The notes beneath the pieces are model-generated. The model worked only from the letters and a program-made list of their open reading frames with translations, was not told the origin of the DNA and did not search any database. Below are positions 23,622-30,308 of a DNA stretch of 30,308 nt, in pieces. Each line of letters opens with the position of its first letter. Within the stretch, counting starts at the first letter, position 1. Location of the stretch: the NCBI GenBank assembly GCA_046496815.1, contig JAWOGN010000027.1, forward strand, positions 1-30,308. The letters are read 5' to 3'. Source of the stretch: JAWOGN01 sp046496815 (GTDB lineage Bacteria > Desulfobacterota > DSM-4660 > Desulfatiglandales > Desulfatiglandaceae). The translations under genes and the position numbers were made by a program.

Positions 23622-25608
23622 AATCAAAACCGATCTGACTCCCTGCGGGGACCAACCCGAAGCCATTAAAACGCTTTCAAAGGGGCTCAGGAAGGGTCTC
23701 GCACATCAGGTCTTGCTCGGCGTCACAGGCTCCGGCAAAACCTTCACCATTGCGCACGTCATAGCCGATGTTCAAAGACCCACGCTGGTTATCGCGCCCA
23801 ACAAAACACTCGCCGCTCAACTTTACGGGGAACTCAGGAGTCTTTTCCCCAACAACGCTGTGGAGTATTTTGTCAGCTACTACGACTATTACCAACCGGA
23901 AGCTTACATCCCCCAATCAGATACTTACATTCAAAAAGACGCCAGCATCAATGAACAAATCGACAAGATGAGACATTCCGCCACGAGATCTCTTCTCGAC
24001 AGAGAGGATGTGATTATTGTGGCCAGCGTATCCTGCATCTATGGCTTGGGTTCTCCCGAGGTCTACCATGACATGCTCTTGTACGTTGAAAAAGAGAGTA
24101 CTTTAGCAAGGGAAGACGCAATAAAAAAACTCGTTGAGATCCATTACGAGCGAGGTGAAATCGATTTTTACAGAGGGCGGTTTCGTGTCCGAGGGGATGT
24201 CTTGGACATTTATCCGGTTCACGCGGAAGATCGTGCGGTACGCATCAGCTTCTTCGCAGATAGGGTGGAAGAGATCCGGGAGATCGACCCGTTGACCGGG
24301 AAATCCATTCGGGCCCTCAACCGAATCGCCATTTACCCCGCCACCCATTATGTCACGACCGTGGATATCCGTGAAAAGGCGATCCAACACATCCGGGAGG
24401 AACTCCAAGATCGGATCCAATATTTTCACTCAAAGAATAAGCTTTTAGAGGCTCAACGAATCGAGGAACGTACCCGTTTCGACCTGGAAATGATGATGGA
24501 GCTGGGCTATTGTCATGGGATTGAAAATTACTCGAGACATCTGACAGGACGGGCACCCGGCCAGCCTCCTCCCACACTTCTCGATTATTTCCCAAAGAAT
24601 TTCCTGGTCGTCATCGATGAGAGCCACATTACGATTCCACAGTTGATCGGTATGTACCGGGGTGATCGATCCAGGAAAGAAACTCTGGTTTCTTACGGGT
24701 TCAGGCTACCCTCCGCACTCGATAACAGACCGTTTCAATTTGAGGAATTTGAGGAAAGGGCCAAGCAAACCATCTATGTCTCGGCAACCCCCGGACCCTA
24801 TGAACTACAAAAGGCCCAGGCCATCACCGAACAAATCGTGAGGCCTACAGGACTCATAGACCCCCAGATCCTTGTGTGCCCGGCGACAAATCAAGTGGAT
24901 GACCTCTTGGGCTTCATCAGAGAGCGGGTGAGACAAAATGAGCGGATTCTCGTAACCACCCTGACCAAAAGCATGGCCGAAGACCTTACGGAGTACTATG
25001 CGGATTTGGGCGTTAGGGTTCGATACATGCACTCGGATATAAAGACCATCGAAAGAATGTCAATTATCAGAGATCTTCGCCTGGGGGCCTTTGACGTTTT
25101 GGTGGGAATTAATTTGCTTCGAGAAGGTCTCGATCTCCCAGAGGTCTCTCTTGTCGCAATACTTGACGCCGACAAGGAGGGGTTTCTCCGTTCAGAAAGG
25201 TCACTCATTCAAACCTTCGGCAGGGCGGCAAGAAATGTGAATGGGACCGTAGTGCTTTTTGCCGACCGCAACACCGAATCCATCCGGCGAGCCATCGATG
25301 AAAGCAATCGTCGTCGTGAAATCCAGTTAGAATACAATAAAATCTATCACATCACACCCGCCACCATCCAAAAGCATATCGATGACATCCTGGGTTCCGT
25401 CTATGAATCGGATTACGTAACGCTTCCTGCCTTGGCAGAACCGGAGACGGATTATGAGACACCTGAACGCGTTGAACAAATGATCCAAGCGCTCACGACC
25501 AAAATGAAAAACGCAGCGGAGAATTTGGAATTTGAAGAGGCCGCCGAGTTAAGGGACAAGATACGGGCACTTGAAAGAATGGAATTAGAGGTATTGTCCG
25601 CTGCTTAA
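23614..25608 (+). CDS. uvrB: Excinuclease ABC subunit B
   Basis: The 664-residue helicase-like protein has the Walker A motif GVTGSGKT (36-43), the damage-binding beta-hairpin YYDYYQPEAYIP (about 89-100), a Walker B-type VIDESHIT, the SVSCIYGLGSPEVYHDM motif, QTFGRAARNVNG (motif VI) and a C-terminal UVR domain (LEFEEAAELRDKIRALE). It verifies lesions delivered by UvrA and recruits UvrC in nucleotide excision repair. The ATG at 23614 (MFEIKTDLTPCGDQP) follows GGAGG by 5-6 bases and overlaps the cysS stop, which suggests translational coupling. Confidence 0.97.
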   Translation: MFEIKTDLTPCGDQPEAIKTLSKGLRKGLAHQVLLGVTGSGKTFTIAHVIADVQRPTLVIAPNKTLAAQLYGELRSLFPNNAVEYFVSYYDYYQPEAYIPQSDTYIQKDASINEQIDKMRHSATRSLLDREDVIIVASVSCIYGLGSPEVYHDMLLYVEKESTLAREDAIKKLVEIHYERGEIDFYRGRFRVRGDVLDIYPVHAEDRAVRISFFADRVEEIREIDPLTGKSIRALNRIAIYPATHYVTTVDIREKAIQHIREELQDRIQYFHSKNKLLEAQRIEERTRFDLEMMMELGYCHGIENYSRHLTGRAPGQPPPTLLDYFPKNFLVVIDESHITIPQLIGMYRGDRSRKETLVSYGFRLPSALDNRPFQFEEFEERAKQTIYVSATPGPYELQKAQAITEQIVRPTGLIDPQILVCPATNQVDDLLGFIRERVRQNERILVTTLTKSMAEDLTEYYADLGVRVRYMHSDIKTIERMSIIRDLRLGAFDVLVGINLLREGLDLPEVSLVAILDADKEGFLRSERSLIQTFGRAARNVNGTVVLFADRNTESIRRAIDESNRRREIQLEYNKIYHITPATIQKHIDDILGSVYESDYVTLPALAEPETDYETPERVEQMIQALTTKMKNAAENLEFEEAAELRDKIRALERMELEVLSAA

Positions 25609-25649
25609 TTCTATGTTTTCATGGACGAACTCAGGGTGTCCGTTTGAAG

Positions 25650-26726
25650 TCATGTGTCACTCTCATTTGAATTCGATTGATCTTCACTTTCCTCCGCCTC
25701 CTTTTCTTCTCTCGGGGTCATTTCGGGCTCACCGACTCCTGCCTGATCCGTTAATTCATTGAGAGTTCTTTCAAGAGATTCCATATCTTCAACATTCAGG
25801 TGAGGTATGGATGGATCAATTTCTTTAATCATATTGCTGAGAACTTTCTTCGGCCCCACCTCTATAAACAAATCCGCCCCATTCCCGATGATTTTTTCAA
25901 TAGAACCTCTCCAGTCGACAATCCTAAAGAGTTGATCATAAAGTTCTTTTCTGATATGGTCGGGGTCCACAATTGCATGGGTTGATACATTCGCGATGAG
26001 GGGTTTTGAACCTATGTAGATGGTGCTGTTGTCTAATTCTTTTTTGAGTTTTTCCGCAGCCGGCCGCATGATAGGGGTATGAAACGGTCCCTCCACTTTC
26101 AGAATCTTGGCCAGCTTCCCCTCTTTCTTCAATTCCTTTGCAAGCTCCGTCAGCTTCCTTTTAGAGCCGCCGACAACAATCTGGTTCTTTGTATTGTTCA
26201 GGGTCACATACAGTTCAAAATCTTTACATATTGAACATATTCGTTTGTAATTTAAATTGCGTTTCTTATCCACGATCGCCATGAGGCCGGCACCCGGGTA
26301 ACCTCGCCCGACCTCCGTCATGAAAGCGGCCCGTTTCCTGACAAGGTCCAGACAGGTCTCAAAATCCACGGCCCCCGAAACCAGAAGGGCCGAATATTCC
26401 CCCAGACTATGACCTGCCAAAAGCGAGGCATTTAAATCAATATTGCGTTCCCGACATTTTTGTTCCAGAACCCGATAACACACATAGCTCGTCGTAAGGA
26501 CTGCGGGTTGAGTAAAAATCGTTTTGTCCAGGACAGTTCTATGAATCATCTTCATTCCGAAACCGGGCTTTTTAAAGCATTGTTCGGAGAGCTTGTACCC
26601 CAGAAACTGGTCTGCTTGATCAAAGATCTCTCGAACCATCTCGAACTCATCATAAAACTCTTTCCCCATCCCCACATATTGGGATCCTTGACCGGGAAAT
26701 ATCAGTGTGATTTTTTTGAATTTCAT
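25650..26726 (-). CDS. FabD-like malonyl-CoA:ACP transacylase with acidic tail
   Basis: The 358-residue protein has the acyltransferase hallmarks: IFPGQGSQYVGMG, the nucleophile elbow GHSLGE (Ser near 107), the arginine region LVRKRAAFM, GPFHTPIM (catalytic His near 215) and NVSTHA with DQLFRIVDW. Such enzymes move malonyl groups from CoA to acyl carrier protein for fatty-acid or polyketide synthesis. It is about 45 residues longer than typical FabD because of a Glu/Ser-rich tail after ERTLNELTDQ. The ATG at 26726 is chosen since upstream starts fall in the leader terminator. No fab genes adjoin it; it ends 41 bp from uvrB (convergent) and is alone behind a riboswitch. It may be a housekeeping or a dedicated secondary transferase. 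Confidence 0.85.
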   Translation of the reverse strand: MKFKKITLIFPGQGSQYVGMGKEFYDEFEMVREIFDQADQFLGYKLSEQCFKKPGFGMKMIHRTVLDKTIFTQPAVLTTSYVCYRVLEQKCRERNIDLNASLLAGHSLGEYSALLVSGAVDFETCLDLVRKRAAFMTEVGRGYPGAGLMAIVDKKRNLNYKRICSICKDFELYVTLNNTKNQIVVGGSKRKLTELAKELKKEGKLAKILKVEGPFHTPIMRPAAEKLKKELDNSTIYIGSKPLIANVSTHAIVDPDHIRKELYDQLFRIVDWRGSIEKIIGNGADLFIEVGPKKVLSNMIKEIDPSIPHLNVEDMESLERTLNELTDQAGVGEPEMTPREEKEAEESEDQSNSNESDT

Positions 26727-26799
26727 AAAGTAAATTCCAACCTGCTGTGGATGATGATCTTCCGGGAACAACCAATTCAGCACAAACGTCGAATCAAAC

Positions 26800-26838
26800 A
26801 AAAAAATAAACGCCTTTGAGCACCCTCACCCAAAGGCG
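26800..26838 (-). terminator. Intrinsic terminator in the fabD-like leader
   Basis: On the minus strand CGCCTTTGGG (26838-26829) pairs with CTCAAAGGCG (26820-26811; one G-U pair) across an 8-base loop, followed by TTTATTTTTTT. It lies between the riboswitch and the fabD-like ATG (73 bases further on), so it is the likely expression platform. Confidence 0.85.
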
Positions 26839-26850
26839 GTTTAAGACCCA

Positions 26851-26937
26851 CCGACGGTAACCCGGCGATCATGGCCCTTCGGCTGTAGACCCGTAGCTTT
26901 GCGTCATCGCCTTTCAGCGACTTTGCCCTTTCACTGC
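26851..26937 (-). promoter_or_regulatory. Cyclic di-GMP class I (GEMM-I) riboswitch aptamer
   Basis: The minus-strand RNA shows the GEMM-I core in order: AAAGGGCAAAG, a stem closed by a GAAA tetraloop (TCGCT-GAAA-GGCGA, 26920-26907), GACGCAAAGC, ACGGGTCT, a second variable hairpin (GCC-GAAG-GGC) and CGCCGGGTTACCG. By comparison with the Vibrio Vc2 RNA, the middle G of GGG corresponds to the ligand-contacting G20, and the first A of GCAAAG to A47. Retained G20 argues for c-di-GMP over the cGAMP-specific subtype, which usually has A there. It sits about 10 bases after the predicted transcription start, and a terminator follows it. Confidence 0.88.
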
Positions 26938-26949
26938 ATTTTAATTTTA

Positions 26950-26978
26950 ATTGTAAGAAAACTGCCTTATTTTGTCAA
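26950..26978 (-). promoter_or_regulatory. Consensus sigma-70 promoter of the riboswitch-fabD transcript
   Basis: On the minus strand a perfect TTGACA (26978-26973), exactly 17 bases, then TACAAT (26955-26950). Transcription should start near 26943, a few bases before the riboswitch, giving a leader of about 215 bases. Confidence 0.85.
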
Positions 26979-27041
26979 ATTCTTTTTCGTAAATTTACCA
27001 AAAGTTAAATACGTTATAGGCATGAAGCCGACAAAAGACAT

Positions 27042-28589
27042 TTACATTTCCGGCAACTTCATCCCTTCCAAGCACCGCTTGACTTCTTCCTTCAACACCT
27101 TCCCCATGGTGTTTTTAGGCAATTCACCGACAAGTGCGACGGCCTTCGGGCACTTCCAGTCGTGGAGGTGCTTCTTGCAGAAAGCCTGGACGGTCGCGGG
27201 ATCGAGGGTAAAACCCCTTTTGACGACCACGGCAGCCACGACTTTTTCCCCCCACTTTTCGTCCGGAATACCGACCACCGATGACTCAAGGACCCCGTCC
27301 ATGCGATTGATCGTCGACTCCACTTCCTTGGGCGAAATATTTTCACCGCCGGAGATGATGATGTGCTTGATGCGGTCCGTGAGGTAGTGGTATCCCTCTT
27401 CGTCCGCCCTGCCGAGATCCCCGGTCCTGAACCACCCATCGACGAATACCTCGGCCGTCTCTTCGGGTTTCTGCCAGTACCCCGGCGTGATCGCGGGCCC
27501 TTTGAGCCAGAACTCCCCGGTTTGACCGGGTGCCACGTCCTGGAAGGTCTTGGGATCGACGATCCTGACCTGAAGGCCCGGCAGGGGGATCCCGATGGAG
27601 CCCGGTTTCCTGGCGCCCCGGAGGGGGTTCGAGAAGTTCATTCCCGTCTCGGTCATGCCTTCCCGCTCCACTGGCTCTCTGCCGAAGGTGTTCATGATCT
27701 TTTCGAAATCCTTGGGCAGAAGAGGCGCCGAGCCCGACGTCCACAATCTCATGTGTTCGAAATTGAAACGCCCTCCATCAAGCGGGTTCATCATCTTGGC
27801 ATACATGGAAGGGACGGCCATGAAGACGGATGGTGTGTAACCTGAAATTCCTTGAGCCAGAATGGCGTTCACGGTTTCAGCGTTGAAGGCATCCAGAAAG
27901 AGCACGTGGGATCCCGCGATCAAGGCCGTGTGGAGGGCGAAGCAGAGTCCGTGCACATGGAACAAGGGGAGGGCGTGACAGAGGATGTCCGATTCCGTGA
28001 TTTCCCAAAAAGTGATTATGTTCTCGGCATCGTAGGCCAGGTTTTGCTGCGTGAGGACGGCGCCCTTCGGTTGTCCCGTCGTTCCCGAGGTGTAGATGAT
28101 TAAGGCCGGATCCTCCGGCTTTACCTCCACGGCAGGCGGAGCCGCGGAAGCGGCCCGGAAAAAATCGACGGCTTCGTAAGGTGCCTGCGGGTCGGCCACA
28201 AGGGTTCTTGCATGGAGGTCCACGTTTCGCACCAGCTCGGCCTGGGCCGGTCCGCATAGCACCAGGCTCGCCCGGGTGTCACTCAGGAGATAGGCGACCT
28301 CGTCTCTCTTGAAACCGGGATTCAGGGGGACCCCGATGGCTCCGATCTTCTGCACGGCCAGGTGGGCAACCACGGAAAGGAGGCATTTGTCGAGTAGAAA
28401 GATCACCCGGTCCCCTTTGGCCACCCCTCTTTCCAGAAAATCGTGGGCTACGCGGTTCGTATCTGCTTCCAATCTCCCGTAGGTCATCTCGGTTTCCACC
28501 TCGCCTTGACGAACGAAAGAGAGGACGGTCTTGTCCGCGAGTTTCAGGGCGGTGCGGTTCAAAGCCTCTTTCAGTGTTCTTTTACCCAT
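27042..28589 (-). CDS. AMP-forming acyl-CoA synthetase, MatB (malonyl-CoA synthetase)-like
   Basis: This 515-residue adenylate-forming enzyme has the P-loop YTSGTTGQPKG (166-176), GWFRTGDLG, and the C-terminal catalytic lysine in NTMGKVLKEE (Lys near 497). Segments LPLFHVHGLCFALHTALIAG, RLWTSGSAPLL and MTETGMNFSNP with PGSIGIPLPG resemble malonyl-CoA synthetases (MatB/ACSF3) more than acetate or long-chain enzymes; the usual Tyr before GMTE is Glu here. The reaction would be acid + ATP + CoA to acyl-CoA, with malonate or a similar acid as a likely substrate (inference). GAGGAGGGAG lies close before the ATG at 28589. The base composition looks richer in G+C than the fabD-like gene beside it. 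Confidence 0.85.
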   Translation of the reverse strand: MGKRTLKEALNRTALKLADKTVLSFVRQGEVETEMTYGRLEADTNRVAHDFLERGVAKGDRVIFLLDKCLLSVVAHLAVQKIGAIGVPLNPGFKRDEVAYLLSDTRASLVLCGPAQAELVRNVDLHARTLVADPQAPYEAVDFFRAASAAPPAVEVKPEDPALIIYTSGTTGQPKGAVLTQQNLAYDAENIITFWEITESDILCHALPLFHVHGLCFALHTALIAGSHVLFLDAFNAETVNAILAQGISGYTPSVFMAVPSMYAKMMNPLDGGRFNFEHMRLWTSGSAPLLPKDFEKIMNTFGREPVEREGMTETGMNFSNPLRGARKPGSIGIPLPGLQVRIVDPKTFQDVAPGQTGEFWLKGPAITPGYWQKPEETAEVFVDGWFRTGDLGRADEEGYHYLTDRIKHIIISGGENISPKEVESTINRMDGVLESSVVGIPDEKWGEKVVAAVVVKRGFTLDPATVQAFCKKHLHDWKCPKAVALVGELPKNTMGKVLKEEVKRCLEGMKLPEM

Positions 28590-28611
28590 GACTCCCTCCT
28601 CGATTCATGCG

Positions 28612-28800
28612 TTGCCCCGCTTTTCCACCCCGCCGGTGGGGTCGAATCTGTATATCGTCAAGCGCATCGCTCCGAATGTTCCCATGTCTCACGTTCTCCT
28701 GGGGGTTTTCCCCTTTGTCATCATCGAGGTCATCGTTATTCTGTGCATGTGCATCCGGCCGGAGCTCGCGTTGTGGCTTCCGTACAAGATGATCGGGTCC
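28612..28800 (+). pseudogene. C-terminal remnant of a TRAP transporter large permease (DctM family)
   Basis: The plus-strand frame encodes TPPVGSNLYIVKRIAP, then LGVFPFVIIEVIVILCMCIRPELALWLP, which is the last transmembrane part and end of DctM-type permeases. Nothing of the preceding 350 or so residues is present: directly upstream lies the start of the acyl-CoA synthetase gene on the other strand. The normal stop after the last helix is also missing, so the frame runs on antisense to the regulator gene. The piece is therefore a decayed fragment left by deletion or rearrangement. TRAP systems take up C4-dicarboxylates and also malonate, so its place beside a MatB-like gene is suggestive. Confidence 0.65.
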
Positions 28801-28853
28801 CAGCAACTTCCTGACCAGAACGCCTTCCGTCACAATCATGGCGGCCTATTGAA

Positions 28854-29396
28854 TTACAGGGTTCCGACCCAGAGAACAATAGTCACCCCTTTGTCCTTGT
28901 TGGTGATGTGCTGTTTGGCCGGATTGGCGAAGAAGTGGACGGCGTCCCCTTCGGCGAGCTCAACGGACTGGTTTCCGTGGATAAGTTCCAGAGATCCTTT
29001 GAGCACACAAAGCACTTCCTGACCGTTTTTCACGCTCTTGCGCACAGGAATCCGCGTCCCGGGTTTGAGAAACAGGACGGCGCTGTCAATAACGGATCGA
29101 TTCTCGGGAGGCAGGAACCGGCGGGTGACGAATCCTGCATGGGGGATTTCCACGTCTTGCCACTCTGTTTTTTGGATCGTCGCCAGGTTTTCTTCTGTGT
29201 CGGCCTGGTTCAAAAGATCGCCGGCATTGACGCCCAAAGCGTGACAGATGCCGACCAGGGTTTCCACCGACGGAGAACTCACGCTGTTTTCCACCTGGCT
29301 CAAAAAACCCTCAGAGATGCGTGCTTTTTCGGCAACGGATTTGAGGGTCAGCTTTCGTTCTTTTCGATGTCTACGGATCAAGGCTCCGAGGTTCAC
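28854..29396 (-). CDS. XRE-cupin transcriptional regulator
   Basis: The 180-residue protein has an N-terminal helix-turn-helix of the XRE type (about residues 5-60: LGALIRRHRKERKLTLKSVA, ISEGFLSQVENSVSSPSVETLVGICHALGV) and a C-terminal cupin barrel (about 105-175: FLKPGTRIPVRKS, VLCVLKGSLELIHGN, LAEGDAVHFFANPAKQHI). Regulators of this class bind a small molecule in the cupin domain and control nearby catabolic genes. The start is GTG at 29396, supported by AAGGAG 7 bases upstream. It is divergent from the crotonase gene and upstream of the acyl-CoA synthetase on the same strand, so it may regulate both and itself. Confidence 0.92.
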   Translation of the reverse strand: MNLGALIRRHRKERKLTLKSVAEKARISEGFLSQVENSVSSPSVETLVGICHALGVNAGDLLNQADTEENLATIQKTEWQDVEIPHAGFVTRRFLPPENRSVIDSAVLFLKPGTRIPVRKSVKNGQEVLCVLKGSLELIHGNQSVELAEGDAVHFFANPAKQHITNKDKGVTIVLWVGTL

Positions 29397-29425
29397 GGCG
29401 AACTCCTTTTCTGCGGGATATTCAC

Positions 29426-29453
29426 ATTATTTCAAAACTTAAGTATTTGTAAA
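29426..29453 (-). promoter_or_regulatory. Regulator promoter with palindromic operator candidate
   Basis: On the minus strand TTTACA (29453-29448), 16 bases, then AATAAT (29431-29426), each 5 of 6 to consensus. The perfect palindrome ACTTAAGT (29437-29444) lies in the spacer, where bound regulator would block RNA polymerase. Autorepression by the XRE-cupin protein is inferred. Confidence 0.5.
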
Positions 29454-29633
29454 TAAATTTCTCCCCTTCTCCGTATCGGCCCCCCTTTGACCGAATCTCG
29501 ATTGTTCGCCCCGTCCCTGCCTCCACAGCTTTGGGGAAAGCCCAGGGTCAAGGATCTTTGAGCGTGTCGCGACGATTATAAGCCCGGTCATAAACCCGGT
29601 GCGTTCATCCATTCATGCCGGCGCAAAATCGTC

Positions 29634-29662
29634 TTGACATGACGAAAAATCTTGACTATGAA
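29634..29662 (+). promoter_or_regulatory. Promoter of the crotonase-family gene
   Basis: A perfect TTGACA (29634-29639), 17 bases, then TATGAA (29657-29662). The sequence AATATTTAGTAT directly over and after the -10 resembles the AATACTTAAGTT of the regulator promoter, a possible second binding site. Confidence 0.6.
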
Positions 29663-29699
29663 TATTTAGTATGTGTAAAGACATCACAGGGAGACGATC

Positions 29700-30308
29700 A
29701 TGAAAGGTCCGCTCAAGTTCGTGAGATCAGGAAAAATCGCAGATATGGAATACCTCGGTTCGATCTACGACTGGTCGGAAGGCTCGGCCTATCTGGCGAT
29801 CGACGAGGTTTCATTTGCCGGTCAACGGGGAGCCATTCTGTCTTACTACAACCCCCCGGTCCACCAGGTGGGAAATCCCGCTCTCGATGCCTACCTGGAA
29901 GGTCTCGACCGGGTCTACGAACGGAAAAACGAGCTCGCATTCCTCATGACGGTCGGAGCCAATGATCCTGTTCACGCCGGTGGAGACCTCAAGGAAAGCC
30001 TCGAGAAACTGGACAGGACCGCGGCCTTGAAAAAAGAGAAGGAACAGGCGGGCGCTTCAGCCGAAGAGATTGACGCGCTTTATCACTGGGCGGACAGGCG
30101 TCTCGAAAAAGGGACCGCCCTTCACGGAAAGGTAAGAACACTGGCCCATCACCTGCGCACGGTCGCCGTCTGCGGCGGAGGCACCCGTTTCGGAGGTTCG
30201 ACCGAGATTCCCCTGATGTCCGACTACCTCGTGGGAGACTCCCGGAGCGGCATGTGTTTCAGCGAAGCCATGATCGGCCTCCTGCCCGGCTGGTCGGGCG
30301 TGGCCAGG
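29700..30308 (+). CDS. Enoyl-CoA hydratase/isomerase (crotonase) family protein, 3'-truncated
   Basis: The frame from ATG 29700 stays open to the window end (203 residues). AGGGAG precedes the ATG. It has the two oxyanion-hole regions of crotonases, NDPVHAGGDLKESL and VCGGGTRFGGSTEIPLMSDYLVGD, then SRSGMCFSEAMIGLLPGWSGVAR, matching the usual FGxPExxxGxxPGxGG stretch. Between the two there is a long helical insertion (about residues 100-145: KLDRTAALKKEKEQAGASAEE and following). The family handles acyl-CoA substrates in beta-oxidation, aromatic-ring breakdown or decarboxylation; the exact reaction cannot be told from this. The adjacent regulator and acyl-CoA synthetase suggest a carboxylic acid pathway. 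Confidence 0.85.
   Translation, partial: MKGPLKFVRSGKIADMEYLGSIYDWSEGSAYLAIDEVSFAGQRGAILSYYNPPVHQVGNPALDAYLEGLDRVYERKNELAFLMTVGANDPVHAGGDLKESLEKLDRTAALKKEKEQAGASAEEIDALYHWADRRLEKGTALHGKVRTLAHHLRTVAVCGGGTRFGGSTEIPLMSDYLVGDSRSGMCFSEAMIGLLPGWSGVAR

Larger units (their letters stand above)
29397..29699. other. 303-bp divergent promoter region between regulator and crotonase
   Basis: No gene. It contains the regulator promoter (29426-29453) with a palindrome between its boxes, and the crotonase promoter (29634-29662). The middle part (about 29460-29620) is GC-rich with no recognised element. Confidence 0.6.

Noticed and set aside
26727..26801. An upstream TTG start that would lengthen the FabD-like protein by 25 residues.
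   Set aside because: The TTG lies in the U tract of the leader terminator, has no ribosome site, and the added residues do not resemble FabD. The ATG at 26726 fits the family.
1..30308. CRISPR arrays, transposases, integrases, phage genes or rRNA.
   Set aside because: I saw no regularly spaced repeats, no transposase or integrase motifs and no rRNA sequence in the window.

Overview
The window looks like chromosome from a sulfate-reducing bacterium of the Desulfobacterota (former Deltaproteobacteria). The main reasons are a complete dsrMKJOP operon (membrane complex feeding electrons to dissimilatory sulfite reduction), a tetraheme class III cytochrome c3, a small 2[4Fe-4S] ferredoxin, and the tail of a flavoprotein of the type found in hydrogenase or Hdr-linked complexes. 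Genus and species cannot be fixed from what I can see.

Layout. 1-1166 (+): the 3' end of an FAD/NAD-binding, 2Fe-2S reductase subunit, then a periplasmic tetraheme cytochrome c3 with a clear terminator. 1246-7580 (-): a ferredoxin with its own promoter and terminator, then an operon read as rsbRD-like protein, dsrM, dsrK, dsrJ, dsrO, dsrP from one near-consensus promoter at 7552-7580. 7941-11364 (-): sdhC-sdhA-sdhB, a three-subunit quinone-linked succinate dehydrogenase/fumarate reductase with a cytochrome b anchor. 11462-15390 (-): a 94-residue protein of unknown function, mnmG and purA. 15486-16720 (-): two overlapping genes of unknown function with their own terminator, followed by an empty 380 bp stretch and tRNA-His(GTG). 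17254-18796 (+): selA with a near-consensus promoter, facing an HU gene (-). 19418-25608 (+): gmhA, a deoxyhypusine-synthase-like protein, an FmdB-type zinc ribbon protein, ispF, cysS and uvrB.

25650-26978 (-): the most striking part. A FabD-like malonyl-CoA:ACP transacylase gene stands alone behind a consensus promoter, a GEMM-I (cyclic di-GMP class I) riboswitch aptamer and a strong intrinsic terminator. A 7-nt segment of the aptamer repeats the terminator's 3' arm, which suggests a transcriptional OFF switch. 27042-30308: a MatB-like malonyl/acyl-CoA synthetase (-), the decayed C-terminal end of a TRAP transporter large permease (dctM) on the + strand, an XRE-cupin regulator (-) and a divergently read crotonase-family gene that runs off the window.

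How it fits together. DsrMKJOP and SdhCAB are both expected to exchange electrons with the menaquinone pool, while cytochrome c3, ferredoxin and the flavoprotein handle periplasmic and cytoplasmic low-potential electrons. The central block is mostly housekeeping (purine synthesis, tRNA modification and charging, isoprenoids, DNA repair, heptose synthesis). The right-hand block is catabolic or accessory: malonate-type acid activation, a malonyl transferase under second-messenger control, a transporter remnant and a small-molecule-sensing regulator. Promoter, terminator and riboswitch calls were made by eye and not computed.
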